From Corynebacterium sp. HMSC078H07 (lineage in GTDB: Bacteria > Actinomycetota > Actinomycetes > Mycobacteriales > Mycobacteriaceae): a stretch of 64,000 nucleotides of DNA. The position numbers and the translations under genes are program-made. The stretch lies in NCBI RefSeq assembly GCF_001812805.1, contig NZ_KV810519.1:139357-203356 (forward strand). Reading direction: 5' to 3'. The stretch's first letter is position 1. Every line of letters begins with the position of its first letter. The notes beneath the pieces are model-generated. The model saw only the letters and a list, made by a program, of their open reading frames with translations, had not been told where the DNA came from and made no database searches. This document shows, piece after piece, positions 1 to 11,362 of the stretch.

Positions 1-2670
1 CAACAAGAGGGCGAGGACGTCTTCGACCTCGTCGAATCTACCCGCCGCATGGCCTTCGACGTCGCCCACGGCGATGCCAAGCCGGAAGACCTCGTAGCCA
101 TCTTCCGCGATCTCGACATCACCAAGGTCAACCTCGTCGCCCGCGCCTTTAGCTACTTCGCGCTCATTGCCAACCTTGCAGAGGACCTAGAAGACGAGTC
201 TGTTGATGCGCCTGTATCACTGCGCAAGACCTTCGCCAAGCTCAAAGCCGAGGGCGTCGCGCCTGCCGACGCCGCCTCCATCATCCGTGGCGCGCACGTC
301 GCTCCTGTGCTCACCGCACATCCCACCGAAACCCGCCGCCGTACCGTCTTCGACACCCAGACGCGCATCAAAGACCTGCTCAAGGAATCGCACCGCGGCG
401 GCGACATTGCGGCGATTGAAAAAGAGATGTACCTGCGCATGACGCTACTGTGGCAGACCGCGCTTATCCGCATCGCTCGCCCCACCTTGGAGGACGAGGT
501 GGACGTTGGCTTGCGCTACTACAAGCTATCCCTGCTCGACCAGGTCCCCGCCCTCAACCGAGCCATCCGCCATGCCATGCGCGAGACCTTTGGCCAGCAG
601 CTGCCGGATTCCCCGGTCGTGCGCCCAGGCTCTTGGATCGGCGGCGACCATGACGGCAACCCCTATGTCACTGAACACACCCTCACCTACGCCACCCGCA
701 AGGCCGCAAAAACGGTTCTGCGCTACTACGAGGAGCAACTAGCCGAGTTGGAGCGTGAGCTCTCCCTTTCCGACCGCTACTCCTCCAGCTCCAAGGAGCT
801 GGGCGCGCTTGCCGACGCCGCACATAACACCGAAGAATCCCGCGTCGACGAACCATACCGCCGCGCCATTTACGGTATCCGGCACCGTGTGAAGGCAACG
901 CTGCAGGAGGTGAAGGGTGAGAAGAGGGGGACGTCGGCAAGCGCGTATGCCTCGCCGGAAGAACTCAAGCGTGACTTGGACGTGATCGACCGTTCGCTGC
1001 GCCAGTTCAATGACGACATCATCGCCGATGACCGCTTGGCGCGTTTGCGCTCCGCTGTGACGACTTTTGGCTTTCACCTCTATTCGCTGGATATGCGCCA
1101 GAATTCGGAGTCCTTCGAGAACGTGCTCACGGAGATTTTCGCGGAAGCGAGCATCGTCGAGGAGTATCGCGCGCTGAGCGAGGAGGACAAGATTGAGCTG
1201 CTGGTGAAAGAACTGCAGACCAACCGCCCGCTGCTGTTCCCCAATGCGGAATTCAGCGAGGACACCGCCAAGGAGCTTGGCATCTTCCGGGCGGCTGCGC
1301 GGGCGGTGCGGGATCTGGGGCCGGAGTCGGTGTCGCACTGCATCATCTCCATGACGGGCACGGTCTCCGATATTTTGGAGCCGATGGTGCTGCTCAAGGA
1401 AGTGGGGCTGAAACAGGTGGACGTGGTGCCGCTGTTTGAAACCATCGAGGATTTGAAGGCCGGCGCCGGGATTCTGGAGAAGCTGTGGGCGGTGCCGGTG
1501 TATCGCGAGCATCTGCGCTCGCGTGGTGACATCCAAGAGGTCATGCTGGGCTACTCCGATTCCAACAAGGATGGCGGCTACCTGCAGGCCAACTGGGCAC
1601 TGTATGACGCCGAGCTTGACTTAGTGGAGCTGTGTCAACGCTTCGGTATTGGACTGCGCCTCGCGCATGGCCGCGGTGGGGCGGTTGGTCGCGGTGGCGG
1701 CCCGACCTATGATGCGATTTTGGCGCAGCCGAAGGGAGCGGTGGCCGGTTCGGTGCGTATTACCGAGCAAGGAGAGGTCATCTCCGCAAAGTACGGTGCG
1801 CCGGAAACTGCGCGCCGCCATTTAGAGGCTTTCGTCTCTGGTGCGCTGGAGGCGTCGTTGCTCGATACTGAGCCGATTGCGGACCCGGAGCGCGCCTACG
1901 AGATCATGCGCGAGCTGGCGTCCTTGAGCGGCGCGGCGTACCGCCAGCTTGTCGACGACCCCGGCTTCATCGCCTACTTCACCCAGTCCACGCCTTTACA
2001 CGAGATTGGCGAGCTTAACCTGGGTTCGCGCCCGACCTCACGCAAGCAGACCACCGCGATTTCGGACCTGCGCGCGATTCCGTGGGTGCTGTCGTGGTCG
2101 CAATCCCGCACAAACATTCCTGGCTGGTTCGGTGTGGGAAGCGCAGTGACGTCGTGGGTAGCCCAAGGTGCTGGCACCGCCGGAAGTAGTGACGACACGT
2201 CACCCGGCGGAGAGGTTAAGAGCAGCGAGGTCAAGAGCGGCGAGGTCACGGCAGGTGAGGAGGAGCGCTGGGAGGAGTTGCGTGAGCTCTATCGCACCTG
2301 GCCATTCTTCCGCTCGGTGTTTTCCAACATGGCCCAGGTCATGGCTAAGGCGGAGATGCAGCTAGCGCGCCTCTACGCCAACCTGGTTGATGATAAGACC
2401 ACCGCCGAGCGCATCTTTGCTCTCATCTCGGAGGAGTTTGAGCGAACCCGCGAGGTCTACCTCAAGGTCACAGGCAACGCGGATCTGGTCAGCGAGAATC
2501 AGCGCCAGGCGCGCTCGCTCAAGCGCCGCTACCCGTACTTGCTCCCGCTCAACGCTGTTCAGCTCGAGCTGCTGCGCCGCTACCGTCAAGGCGATGACCA
2601 GTTCCTCGTGTCCAAGACCATCCAGGTCACGATGAACGGCCTCGCCACAGCGCTGCGTAACGCCGGCTAA
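1..2670 (+). CDS. ppc: Phosphoenolpyruvate carboxylase, 5' end cut by window edge
   Basis: Carboxylates PEP with bicarbonate to oxaloacetate, a cytoplasmic anaplerotic reaction. The frame is open from base 1, so the start lies upstream; the first ATG inside the window (49) is internal, because the preceding residues (QQEGEDVFDLV) also match the corynebacterial enzyme. By comparison with the roughly 919-residue C. glutamicum protein about 20 residues are missing. Catalytic signatures are intact: TAHPTET with the catalytic His near visible residue 107, GYSDSNKDGG near 517, the glycine-rich AHGRGGAVGRGGGP loop, and a C-terminus ending RNAG. An odd feature is a low-complexity insertion of repeated (S/G)GEVK-type units at 2206-2265, just before the conserved TWPFFRSVFSN segment. 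Confidence 0.97.
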   Translation, partial: QQEGEDVFDLVESTRRMAFDVAHGDAKPEDLVAIFRDLDITKVNLVARAFSYFALIANLAEDLEDESVDAPVSLRKTFAKLKAEGVAPADAASIIRGAHVAPVLTAHPTETRRRTVFDTQTRIKDLLKESHRGGDIAAIEKEMYLRMTLLWQTALIRIARPTLEDEVDVGLRYYKLSLLDQVPALNRAIRHAMRETFGQQLPDSPVVRPGSWIGGDHDGNPYVTEHTLTYATRKAAKTVLRYYEEQLAELERELSLSDRYSSSSKELGALADAAHNTEESRVDEPYRRAIYGIRHRVKATLQEVKGEKRGTSASAYASPEELKRDLDVIDRSLRQFNDDIIADDRLARLRSAVTTFGFHLYSLDMRQNSESFENVLTEIFAEASIVEEYRALSEEDKIELLVKELQTNRPLLFPNAEFSEDTAKELGIFRAAARAVRDLGPESVSHCIISMTGTVSDILEPMVLLKEVGLKQVDVVPLFETIEDLKAGAGILEKLWAVPVYREHLRSRGDIQEVMLGYSDSNKDGGYLQANWALYDAELDLVELCQRFGIGLRLAHGRGGAVGRGGGPTYDAILAQPKGAVAGSVRITEQGEVISAKYGAPETARRHLEAFVSGALEASLLDTEPIADPERAYEIMRELASLSGAAYRQLVDDPGFIAYFTQSTPLHEIGELNLGSRPTSRKQTTAISDLRAIPWVLSWSQSRTNIPGWFGVGSAVTSWVAQGAGTAGSSDDTSPGGEVKSSEVKSGEVTAGEEERWEELRELYRTWPFFRSVFSNMAQVMAKAEMQLARLYANLVDDKTTAERIFALISEEFERTREVYLKVTGNADLVSENQRQARSLKRRYPYLLPLNAVQLELLRRYRQGDDQFLVSKTIQVTMNGLATALRNAG

Positions 2671-2744
2671 TGCGCAGGCTAAAACGCCAGCTCAATCGCC
2701 AGCTCAATCGCCGGCTAAAACGCTAGCTAAATCGCCGGCTAAAT
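2661..2744 (+). repeat. Seven degenerate 12-bp tandem units starting in the ppc stop region
   Basis: Units begin at 2661, 2673, 2685, 2697, 2709, 2721 and 2733, with a core of CGCCGGCTAAAT and variants such as CGCCAGCTCAAT. The first unit contains the last ppc codons and its TAA stop (2668-2670). The array therefore looks like a tandem expansion of the gene's own 3' end into the intergenic space. Confidence 0.85.
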
Positions 2745-2770
2745 CCCGCGGCTGGCCACACTGGCACGCC

Positions 2771-2807
2771 GAATGCCCCGCGAGGAGGTGATTTCCTGCG
2801 GGGATTC
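2771..2807. terminator. Possible bidirectional terminator between ppc and the HNH gene
   Basis: The inverted repeat GAATgCCCCGC (2771-2781) and GCGGGGATTC (2798-2807) has one bulged base and inner pairing AGGA/TCCT. It lies between two convergent genes. There is no clear T-run on either strand, so termination is an inference from position and stem. Confidence 0.45.
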
Positions 2808-2842
2808 GGGACAATCATGCGCTGCCAAGGTGGGGGCGGTGG

Positions 2843-3871
2843 CTAGTTGAAGGGGCTGGTGAAGACCGGGGAGGCGTCGTAAGGCGGAATCCATGCCACT
2901 CGCCCGCCGATGCGATCCATGCGGCCGCGCGAGGGCGGGGCATCGGGGTCATCGTCGTTGACGCCGTTATGGTACGGGCACAGCGGCACCAAATTGAGGA
3001 TGTTGGTCGGCCCGCCGCGGGCCCAAGCCTTGATGTGGTGAATCTGGCACTTTTCAAAGGGTACTTTGCAGCCCTCCCAGGCGCAGCAGGGATTCTCTGC
3101 AGCCAAGGCGAGGCGCTGTTTGGCGGTGGCGAAGCGCTGGAAGCGGAAAACATCGAGCGGGCCATGCTCGCGGCTGACCGCCACGATGATGCCTTTATCC
3201 AGCATCGCGCGTTCCACCAGCTGCGAGCCGGTCATCGTCGCACCATCGGTGGTCCGGACAATGAACTCTTCGCCGTCCTTCTCCGTGTTGCCCTTGAGCA
3301 GCTCGGCATAGTCATCGAGCTGCAGGACCGCCATGGCAGTCACCTGAGTCTTGACACCGCCGCCCGAGAGGTTTTCCAGGAAGCTTGCGCCGGGGCGGTC
3401 TTGATCGATGGCCTTGAAGACGTCACTAAGCTCCAGCGAATCCGCCGTCACCGTGAGCGTGGCTAGGCCGTTGTCGTGCTGAGTAAGCTTGGCGCGCTCG
3501 GCATAGGTGCGAGGCTTGCGCATCTCACGCAGGTGCTTGCGGGCGACGTTCTCCACCAGTTCCGCGCTGGTCTGGCACAGCTCTACCCGCAAATCCCAGG
3601 CTTTATTGTGGTCCTGGACTTTGGCGACGAAACTTTCGATGAGCTGCAACGTAACCAATCCGTGGCCACGACGGCGGGCGGATTCGGCAGCGGTGCGCTG
3701 CTTCCGGGTGGAGGTCGTGTGCCCGAAGTAGGTGTGGTGGAGGGAGAGGAGGAGGGAGGCGTCGGCAGGCGTGGCGCCGAAGGACACGAGGTCGGATTCA
3801 GACAGGCCCGCGCACTCGGCCACCAGGTCAATGGCCCGGCCGAGTGCGGCGAAGAATGTCTGTAATCTCAT
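2843..3871 (-). CDS. HNH endonuclease domain protein (DUF222/13E12-repeat type)
   Basis: 342 residues. The N-terminal two thirds are helical and charged, as in the DUF222 part of actinobacterial 13E12-type proteins. The C-terminus carries an HNH nuclease module with zinc-type cysteines (CCAWEGC), the paired His of IHHIKAW, the Asn of TNILNLVPLC and the terminal YHN. All three H-N-H positions are present, so a metal-dependent nuclease is plausible. Members of this family are often multicopy in actinobacterial genomes and their cellular role is poorly defined. It is monocistronic, convergent with ppc and separated from the M3 peptidase by about 80 bp. Confidence 0.85.
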   Translation of the reverse strand: MRLQTFFAALGRAIDLVAECAGLSESDLVSFGATPADASLLLSLHHTYFGHTTSTRKQRTAAESARRRGHGLVTLQLIESFVAKVQDHNKAWDLRVELCQTSAELVENVARKHLREMRKPRTYAERAKLTQHDNGLATLTVTADSLELSDVFKAIDQDRPGASFLENLSGGGVKTQVTAMAVLQLDDYAELLKGNTEKDGEEFIVRTTDGATMTGSQLVERAMLDKGIIVAVSREHGPLDVFRFQRFATAKQRLALAAENPCCAWEGCKVPFEKCQIHHIKAWARGGPTNILNLVPLCPYHNGVNDDDPDAPPSRGRMDRIGGRVAWIPPYDASPVFTSPFN

Positions 3872-3954
3872 ACCCCGCAGCCTAAAAGCGCCTCATCCGA
3901 CGGACAAGGGCCGCCTACCGCCGGCCGCGAAAACTGTGGATAACTAGCCCTGAC

Positions 3955-5982
3955 TCAGGCACCAGCGAGACCGCGGCGTTTAAGTAGCGGGGCGACGTCC
4001 TTGTCGCGGCCGCGGAATTCGCGGTAGGCCTCCGTGAAGTCGCGGGAAGCCCCCTTGGACAGGATGACCTCGCGGAACCTCTCACCGGCGGCGCGCAGGT
4101 CGGACTGATCTTTGAACCACTCGAAGCCATCGGCATCGAGGGCCTCCGCCCACAGATAAGAGTAGTAGCCCGCGGAGTAGCCACCGGCGAAGATGTGATT
4201 AAAGTACGTCGAGCGGTAGCGCGGCGCGATGAGCGGGTTATCCAAACCAGCAGCGCGCAGGGCTTCGGCCTCGAATTCGGCGACTGCTTCCGGGGTGGCC
4301 TCCAGCTTGGCGGCGTCGGCAGCGCTGAGCGAATGCCAGGCCAAGTCGATGATGGATGCTCCCAAGTACTCCGAGGTAGCGAAACCTTGGCCGAATTCGG
4401 AGGCGACGGTGATGGCATCGAGGAGCTCGTCCGGGATGGGCTCGCCGGTCTCGACGTGGCGCGCGTACTCCTTGACCAGAGACCTATCGAGCGCCCAGTT
4501 CTCGTTGATCTGCGAGGGGAATTCTACCCAGTCGCGCGGGACGTTGGTGCCGGCGAAGGTGGGGTAGCGGACGTCGGAAAGCAGGCCGTGCAGGGCGTGG
4601 CCAAATTCGTGGAAGACGGTGCGGACCTCGTCCATGCTGAGCAGCGGCTGCGAGCCGTCGGCGGGCTTAGTAATTCCCATGACGTTGACGATGACCGGCT
4701 TGCGCTCCAGCAGGCGGGACTGGCCCACGAACTCGCTCATCCACGCGCCGCCGCGCTTGGTGGGACGTCCGAAGTAGTCGGTAAGGAGAAGACCGATCCC
4801 GCTATCCTCGTGATTGCCGTCAATCACTTCCCAGACGCGTACCCCCTCTGCGTACCCTTCGAGGTCATCGCGCGGGTTAACGGTGATGCCGTAGAGGCGC
4901 TCGGCGGCGGCGAAGACGCCCTGCTCCAGGACCTGGTCTAGCGGGAAGTATTTGCGCAGCTCGGCCTCGTCGAGGGAGAAGTCGCGGGCACGGACCTTGG
5001 ATTCCCAGTAAGGCCAGTCCGCGGCGGAGAATCCTTGGCCGTTGAGTTCAGCTTCTTCGGCGAGGAGTTTCTGCTCGCCGGCGGCGTTGGCTGCGGCGGC
5101 GGGGGCGAGGTCAAAGAGCATGGAGCGGGCGGCGTCGGCAGTCGTGGCGGTTTCTTCGGCGATGACGTAGTCCGCATGCGTGGCGTAGCCCAGCAGCTCG
5201 GCGCGCTCGGCGCGCAGTTGGACGGCTTCGATGAGCCCCGGGATGTTGTTCTCGGAGCCCCTGCTTGCCGACGCCCCATACAGCCTCCCCCTCGCATCCT
5301 CCCGCGCCAAGCGGCTCAGCTCCGACTGCACGGTCGGCAGCTCCAGCGGAATGACGAAGCCCTCGCGGCCCAATGCTTCGGCATCGGCCTTTGCGGAAGC
5401 GATGCGCTCTGCGGGTAGGCCCTCGAGTTCCTCTTCGGTGAAGGAAACCGCGCGCTCGCGGGTAGACGCCATGAGATTGCGGCCGAATTCTTCGGAGAGC
5501 GTAGACAGGCGCTGGTTGATTTCGGAGAGACGGGCCTTGCCGGCCGCGTCGAGGTCGGCGCCTTTGCGGGCAAAGGTACGCAGGAGGTGATCGTGGAGGC
5601 GCTGGCCCTCGGGGTCGTCGGCAGGCGGCGTGGCCTCCTTAAGCCGCGCGTAGAGCACCTCGTTTTGGTACATCGCGTCATAGTGCGCGGATAGGCGTGG
5701 GTAGATGTCGGCGGCGATCTCCTCCATCTCATCAGTGACATCCGTGCCGGAGAGGTTGCCGAAGACCGCCATGACGCGGTCGAGGTCCTGGCCGGAGCGC
5801 TCGAGCGCCTCCACAGTGTTTTCCCACGTGGGATCGGCGGGATTGTCGGTGATGGAGGCGATTTCGGCGTCGTGAAGCGCAAGTGCTTCGTCGAAGGCGG
5901 GGAGGTAGTGCTCTACCTTGATGTCCGCAAACGGCGGCAGCTGGTACGGCAGCGTGGACGGGGTGAGTAGTGGGTTAGTCAT
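3955..5982 (-). CDS. M3 family zinc oligopeptidase (dipeptidyl carboxypeptidase/oligopeptidase A type)
   Basis: 675 residues, the usual length of bacterial Dcp/PrlC enzymes. The zinc motif HEFGHALHG is present in the C-terminal half, and the downstream helix has the expected acidic ligand region (ENWALD). The N-terminus (NPLLTPSTLPYQLPPF) matches the start of Dcp-like M3 peptidases and there is no signal peptide, so it is probably a cytoplasmic peptidase degrading short peptides. The sequence does not tell Dcp from oligopeptidase A. It reads away from the PepSY gene, with only 29 bp between them. Confidence 0.92.
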   Translation of the reverse strand: MTNPLLTPSTLPYQLPPFADIKVEHYLPAFDEALALHDAEIASITDNPADPTWENTVEALERSGQDLDRVMAVFGNLSGTDVTDEMEEIAADIYPRLSAHYDAMYQNEVLYARLKEATPPADDPEGQRLHDHLLRTFARKGADLDAAGKARLSEINQRLSTLSEEFGRNLMASTRERAVSFTEEELEGLPAERIASAKADAEALGREGFVIPLELPTVQSELSRLAREDARGRLYGASASRGSENNIPGLIEAVQLRAERAELLGYATHADYVIAEETATTADAARSMLFDLAPAAAANAAGEQKLLAEEAELNGQGFSAADWPYWESKVRARDFSLDEAELRKYFPLDQVLEQGVFAAAERLYGITVNPRDDLEGYAEGVRVWEVIDGNHEDSGIGLLLTDYFGRPTKRGGAWMSEFVGQSRLLERKPVIVNVMGITKPADGSQPLLSMDEVRTVFHEFGHALHGLLSDVRYPTFAGTNVPRDWVEFPSQINENWALDRSLVKEYARHVETGEPIPDELLDAITVASEFGQGFATSEYLGASIIDLAWHSLSAADAAKLEATPEAVAEFEAEALRAAGLDNPLIAPRYRSTYFNHIFAGGYSAGYYSYLWAEALDADGFEWFKDQSDLRAAGERFREVILSKGASRDFTEAYREFRGRDKDVAPLLKRRGLAGA

Positions 5983-6011
5983 AAGAAACTACCGTACCTA
6001 TGCAGAGTGTT

Positions 6012-7379
6012 CTATGTGATGGCTTTCACTAGTTTCTTCTGTTGTGGCTTGCGGCTGCGGTGAATGAGGATGACGTCGAGAACCAGAAACGCCGCGAGCG
6101 TAATTCCCAAAAGCGGCAGGAAGACGCCGACGGTGGCGGCGAATAATGCGCCCAACCCTGTGGTGGCCCATGAGAAGTGAGTCGTCGGGAGGAAGCGGGG
6201 GCGGCGCTTGTACCACATGTAGTAGCCCAGCACCACGAGGGCGGCGGTGGCGAGGCCCAGGGCGAGCAGCGCGATCTGCAGTGGCAGCCCGAACATGATT
6301 CCCATGTGGAGGTAGATGCCCCAGCTGCTGAGCTTGCTAAACAGCGGCAGGCTGGAGAAAGGCTGGCGGTCGATGACCTCTCCGGTAGCGCCGTCTACGG
6401 AGACCGCGTCGGAGGTGGTGCGCCATTCCACCCAGCGTTCGCTGACTTGCCAGGCGGAGTGGGCGTCCTCTGGCGGGTATAGGCGTAGCGGTCCGGTGAG
6501 TCCTTCGGCGCGGCCGGTGGCGAGGACGCGCTCGGCCTCAGCTGCCACGCTCGCGCTTGACGACGCCCCTCCGGCCCCATGCCCTTCATGTCCTTCATGC
6601 CCGGTGTGCTCATGCGTTTCAGCGGTGGTGCCGGGGAGGGCAGTTTCGATGGGGGTGGCCTTCCAATGCATGCGCTCGACGAGGGAATCGACGTTGTCGC
6701 CGGCCAGACCCGACCAGGTGATGCCGGTGGCAGACAGGCCAAGCAGGCCGATGAAGATCCAGGCGCCGATGGTGGAATGCAGGCGGGTGGCTTTCCAGCG
6801 GGCGGAGCGCTTGGGCTGCTGCTGGGCGGCGTTTGCGGTTGCCTTGTTCTTCGGGCGGCGGCGAATCCACCACATATAAAGACCGCCGCAGGCCATGACC
6901 CACAACCACGAGGCGGCCAGCTCCGAGTAAAGCTCGCCGACCTTGCCCAGGTGGAAGCTTTCGTGCAGGGAGGAAATCCAGCGGCGCAGCGGCATCTCAC
7001 CTAGGCCGGAGTAGGTGGGGTAGTCCCCGATGACCTTGGCGGTGGCGGGGTCGATGAAGACGGTGCGCTGGAGGCTCTCATCGATGCTGTCATCGGAGAC
7101 AAGCACGCGTGTGGAATCCGTCGGTGTCGTGGCTGGCCACACCTGTGTGACCGGCATGTCTGGGTGCTCGTTCTGTGCGGCCTGGATTTGTTCCTCCAAG
7201 CTCACTGGGTGCTCGACCGCCGGAACGGTCATGACGTCGCGGTACACCACCTTCTCCAGGGAAGGCGCCACGGCATAAAGACAGCCGGTCAGGGCCGCGA
7301 TGAGGATGAAGGGGCCGACGAACATGCCGCCGTAGAAGTGGATGCGTTGAATGAAGGATCGCAGAGCCGTCCGACTCAT
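6012..7379 (-). CDS. PepSY-associated TM (PiuB-like) membrane protein with His-rich loop
   Basis: 455 residues with an N-terminal membrane helix (FVGPFILIAALTGCLYAV), a second near residue 155, a third near 205 and two or three near the C-terminus. This is the layout of PepSY-TM proteins, which are often linked to iron or siderophore reduction. Between helices there is an extracytoplasmic segment with HEHTGHEGHEGHG, a probable metal-binding stretch. The last residues are basic (HRSRKPQQKKLVK). Its leader holds a strong inverted repeat at 7412-7448. I see no convincing DtxR box, so iron regulation is not supported by the sequence. Confidence 0.85.
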   Translation of the reverse strand: MSRTALRSFIQRIHFYGGMFVGPFILIAALTGCLYAVAPSLEKVVYRDVMTVPAVEHPVSLEEQIQAAQNEHPDMPVTQVWPATTPTDSTRVLVSDDSIDESLQRTVFIDPATAKVIGDYPTYSGLGEMPLRRWISSLHESFHLGKVGELYSELAASWLWVMACGGLYMWWIRRRPKNKATANAAQQQPKRSARWKATRLHSTIGAWIFIGLLGLSATGITWSGLAGDNVDSLVERMHWKATPIETALPGTTAETHEHTGHEGHEGHGAGGASSSASVAAEAERVLATGRAEGLTGPLRLYPPEDAHSAWQVSERWVEWRTTSDAVSVDGATGEVIDRQPFSSLPLFSKLSSWGIYLHMGIMFGLPLQIALLALGLATAALVVLGYYMWYKRRPRFLPTTHFSWATTGLGALFAATVGVFLPLLGITLAAFLVLDVILIHRSRKPQQKKLVKAIT

Positions 7380-7411
7380 ATGTAGTGCTCTTTCGGGGTC
7401 TATCGATTAGG

Positions 7412-7448
7412 GCCCCTGCTGAACGCTCGCGGGGCGTTCAGGAGGGGC
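7412..7448 (-). promoter_or_regulatory. 15-bp inverted repeat in the PepSY gene leader
   Basis: Arms are 7412-7426 (GCCCCTGCTGAACGC) and 7434-7448, which match as reverse complements at 14 of 15 positions around a 7-nt loop. It ends 32 bp before the minus-strand ATG at 7379. No U-run follows, so an attenuator, mRNA-stability hairpin or operator are all possible. Confidence 0.6.
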
Positions 7449-7680
7449 GATGGACAGGTGCTGATATCAACTGCACTAGTAGTCGGAGGCGATGGTTTCT
7501 CGGTTCCCGAAAATTGAAAAACTTTTTAACTAACTGAGATCTTCGGTCTCAAAAGGGTGAAACCCCGCGAGATAAGGCGTGAGAAGCAAGAAACAGTCAA
7601 GAAAAAGTCTTCGCAGCTCAACGGGTAAAAATGGCGTCGCGGAGTGCTGTTTTAGGCCTGTTTGTGGTTAATGAAGCAAG

Positions 7681-7724
7681 AAAAGACCGCCTCGAACTCC
7701 AGGGAGGAGACGAAGCGGTCTTTT
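7681..7724 (-). terminator. Rho-independent terminator of icd
   Basis: The arms AAAAGACCGC (7681-7690) and GCGGTCTTTT (7715-7724) form a perfect 10-bp stem 20 bp beyond the icd stop. On the minus strand the stem ends in a T-run followed by CTTGCTTC. Confidence 0.85.
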
Positions 7725-7744
7725 GTTAAGCGCCTAGCGCAGAA

Positions 7745-9940
<2,196 letters not shown>

Positions 9941-9943
9941 TTA

Positions 9944-9960
9944 GTTGAAAACTGTTCAAC
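9944..9960 (-). promoter_or_regulatory. Small inverted repeat upstream of icd
   Basis: GTTGAA (9944-9949) and TTCAAC (9955-9960) flank a 5-bp spacer, about 16 bp before the icd ATG on the minus strand, next to the ribosome binding site. It could be a repressor site or a leader hairpin. No regulator can be named. Confidence 0.35.
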
Positions 9961-10101
9961 CTCACAGGATACCTGTCTTGTTATCGCCGCGTGGCGGCCC
10001 CCGTGTGACACGTACCACCTGTGGGGGAGGTGTGTTGACTTGGCACAACCTGTCCGTCTGAGCTTACGAGCCCCGTAGGAGAAGTATTAAGGTCTGCCCA
10101 C

Positions 10102-11352
10102 GTGAACCCGATGAAGCCAGCCACTCGCATCAAACGCCGTCCCGTCCCGCGCCAGACGGAAATTTCCGCGTCGCGCCGCACCATCGTCATGATCGCCATG
10201 GCGTTGGGTGCCTTCGCCATCGGCACGACGGAATTTACGTCGATGGGTTTGCTCCCGCTCATCGCGGATGATTTCGGTATTACGGAAGATACGGCGTCGG
10301 TAGTCATCTCCGTCTACGCGCTTGGTGTCGTCGTGGGCGCGCCGGTCATCGCGGCACTCACGGGCAAGCTCCCGCGCCGCCGCCTGATTATCCTGCTCAT
10401 TGGCTTTCTGCTCGTAGGCAATCTGCTCACGGCCGTGGCGCCCAATTATGGAGTCCTCCTCGCGGCTCGTTTCATCGCCGGTCTACCGCACGGCGCGTAC
10501 TTCTCCGTAGCTAACCTGGCGGCGGTTTCGATGGCTCCACCGGGCCGTCAGGGGTTTGCCATGTCGATGGTCGGCATGGGCCTGTCCGTTGCCACCGTGA
10601 TTGGTGTGCCAGCAGCCCAGGCGTTGGGCCAAGAGTTGGGCTGGCATGCGGCGTACTTCCTAGTCGTGGCCATCGCGGGGATGACGATGGTGCTGCTCTT
10701 TTTCCTCTTCCCGCACATGACGCGTATGCCGCAAACGGATATGTTTACTGAGCTTGGCGCGCTGAAAAACAGCCAGGTCCTGCTCACCGTATTCCTTGGC
10801 ACCGTGGGTTTCGGCGGTATGTTTGCTGTCTATACCTACATCACGTGGACCATGACGGAGGTCGCCGGCATGGACCCGAGCCACACGTGGCTTGTGCTCA
10901 TGGCGTATGGCATCGGCATGACCACCGGTAACGTCGCCGGCGGTTGGTTGGCGGACCGCAACCTGGAATTCGGCATCATTTTTGCGCTTATCTGCATGGT
11001 TGGTGTGTCCGTGACCTTCTACTTCGTGGCGCACAACGCGTGGGCGGGCACAATTGTCTTCGGCGTCTTGGCCTTCTTTGGTTCCATCCTCGTGCCGTCG
11101 CTGCAGCTGCGTCTGGTTAACGTGGCGGGGGATGCGCAGACCCTCGCGGCGGCGTTGAACCAGTCTGCCCTCAACATCGCGAATGCGGCCGGCGCTGCCA
11201 TTGCTGGAGTGGTCGTGGGCGCGGGCTACTCCTATAACTCCACCGCGCTGGCGGGCGCTGCTCTGGCAGTGTCCGGCATTCTTACCTGGTTTGTCACCAT
11301 GTGGGACAAGCGCCGCCTGGGCCCTTCCGTAAAGATCATCGAACACCGTTAG
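10102..11352 (+). CDS. MFS transporter, DHA1/AraJ-like drug or sugar efflux
   Basis: 416 residues with 12 predicted membrane helices. The first is MIAMALGAFAIGTTEFTSMGLL, whose GTTEF signature is typical of the AraJ/CmlA-type DHA1 efflux group. The loop 2-3 motif GKLPRRRLI and the motif C-like G-rich helix 5 (MGLSVATVIGVPAAQ) are visible. Probably a proton-driven exporter; the substrate cannot be read from sequence. The start is GTG 10102; an in-frame ATG nine bases later is possible, and AGGAGA lies about 20 bp upstream, a poor fit for either. xthA starts 10 bp after the stop, so the two may be co-transcribed. Confidence 0.88.
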   Translation: MNPMKPATRIKRRPVPRQTEISASRRTIVMIAMALGAFAIGTTEFTSMGLLPLIADDFGITEDTASVVISVYALGVVVGAPVIAALTGKLPRRRLIILLIGFLLVGNLLTAVAPNYGVLLAARFIAGLPHGAYFSVANLAAVSMAPPGRQGFAMSMVGMGLSVATVIGVPAAQALGQELGWHAAYFLVVAIAGMTMVLLFFLFPHMTRMPQTDMFTELGALKNSQVLLTVFLGTVGFGGMFAVYTYITWTMTEVAGMDPSHTWLVLMAYGIGMTTGNVAGGWLADRNLEFGIIFALICMVGVSVTFYFVAHNAWAGTIVFGVLAFFGSILVPSLQLRLVNVAGDAQTLAAALNQSALNIANAAGAAIAGVVVGAGYSYNSTALAGAALAVSGILTWFVTMWDKRRLGPSVKIIEHR

Positions 11353-11362
11353 ACTGACCGGC

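Larger units (their letters stand above)
7380..7744. other. Intergenic region between the PepSY gene and icd
   Basis: This 365-bp gap holds the leader hairpin of the PepSY gene (7412-7448) and the icd terminator (7681-7724). The middle part (about 7490-7660) is AT-richer and probably carries the PepSY promoter, but no -35/-10 pair stands out. No ORF with a credible ribosome binding site was seen. Confidence 0.6.

Noticed and set aside
7449..7680. DtxR iron box before the PepSY gene
   Set aside because: AT-rich sequence near 7510-7535 does not fit the TTAGGTTAG-type 19-bp palindrome.
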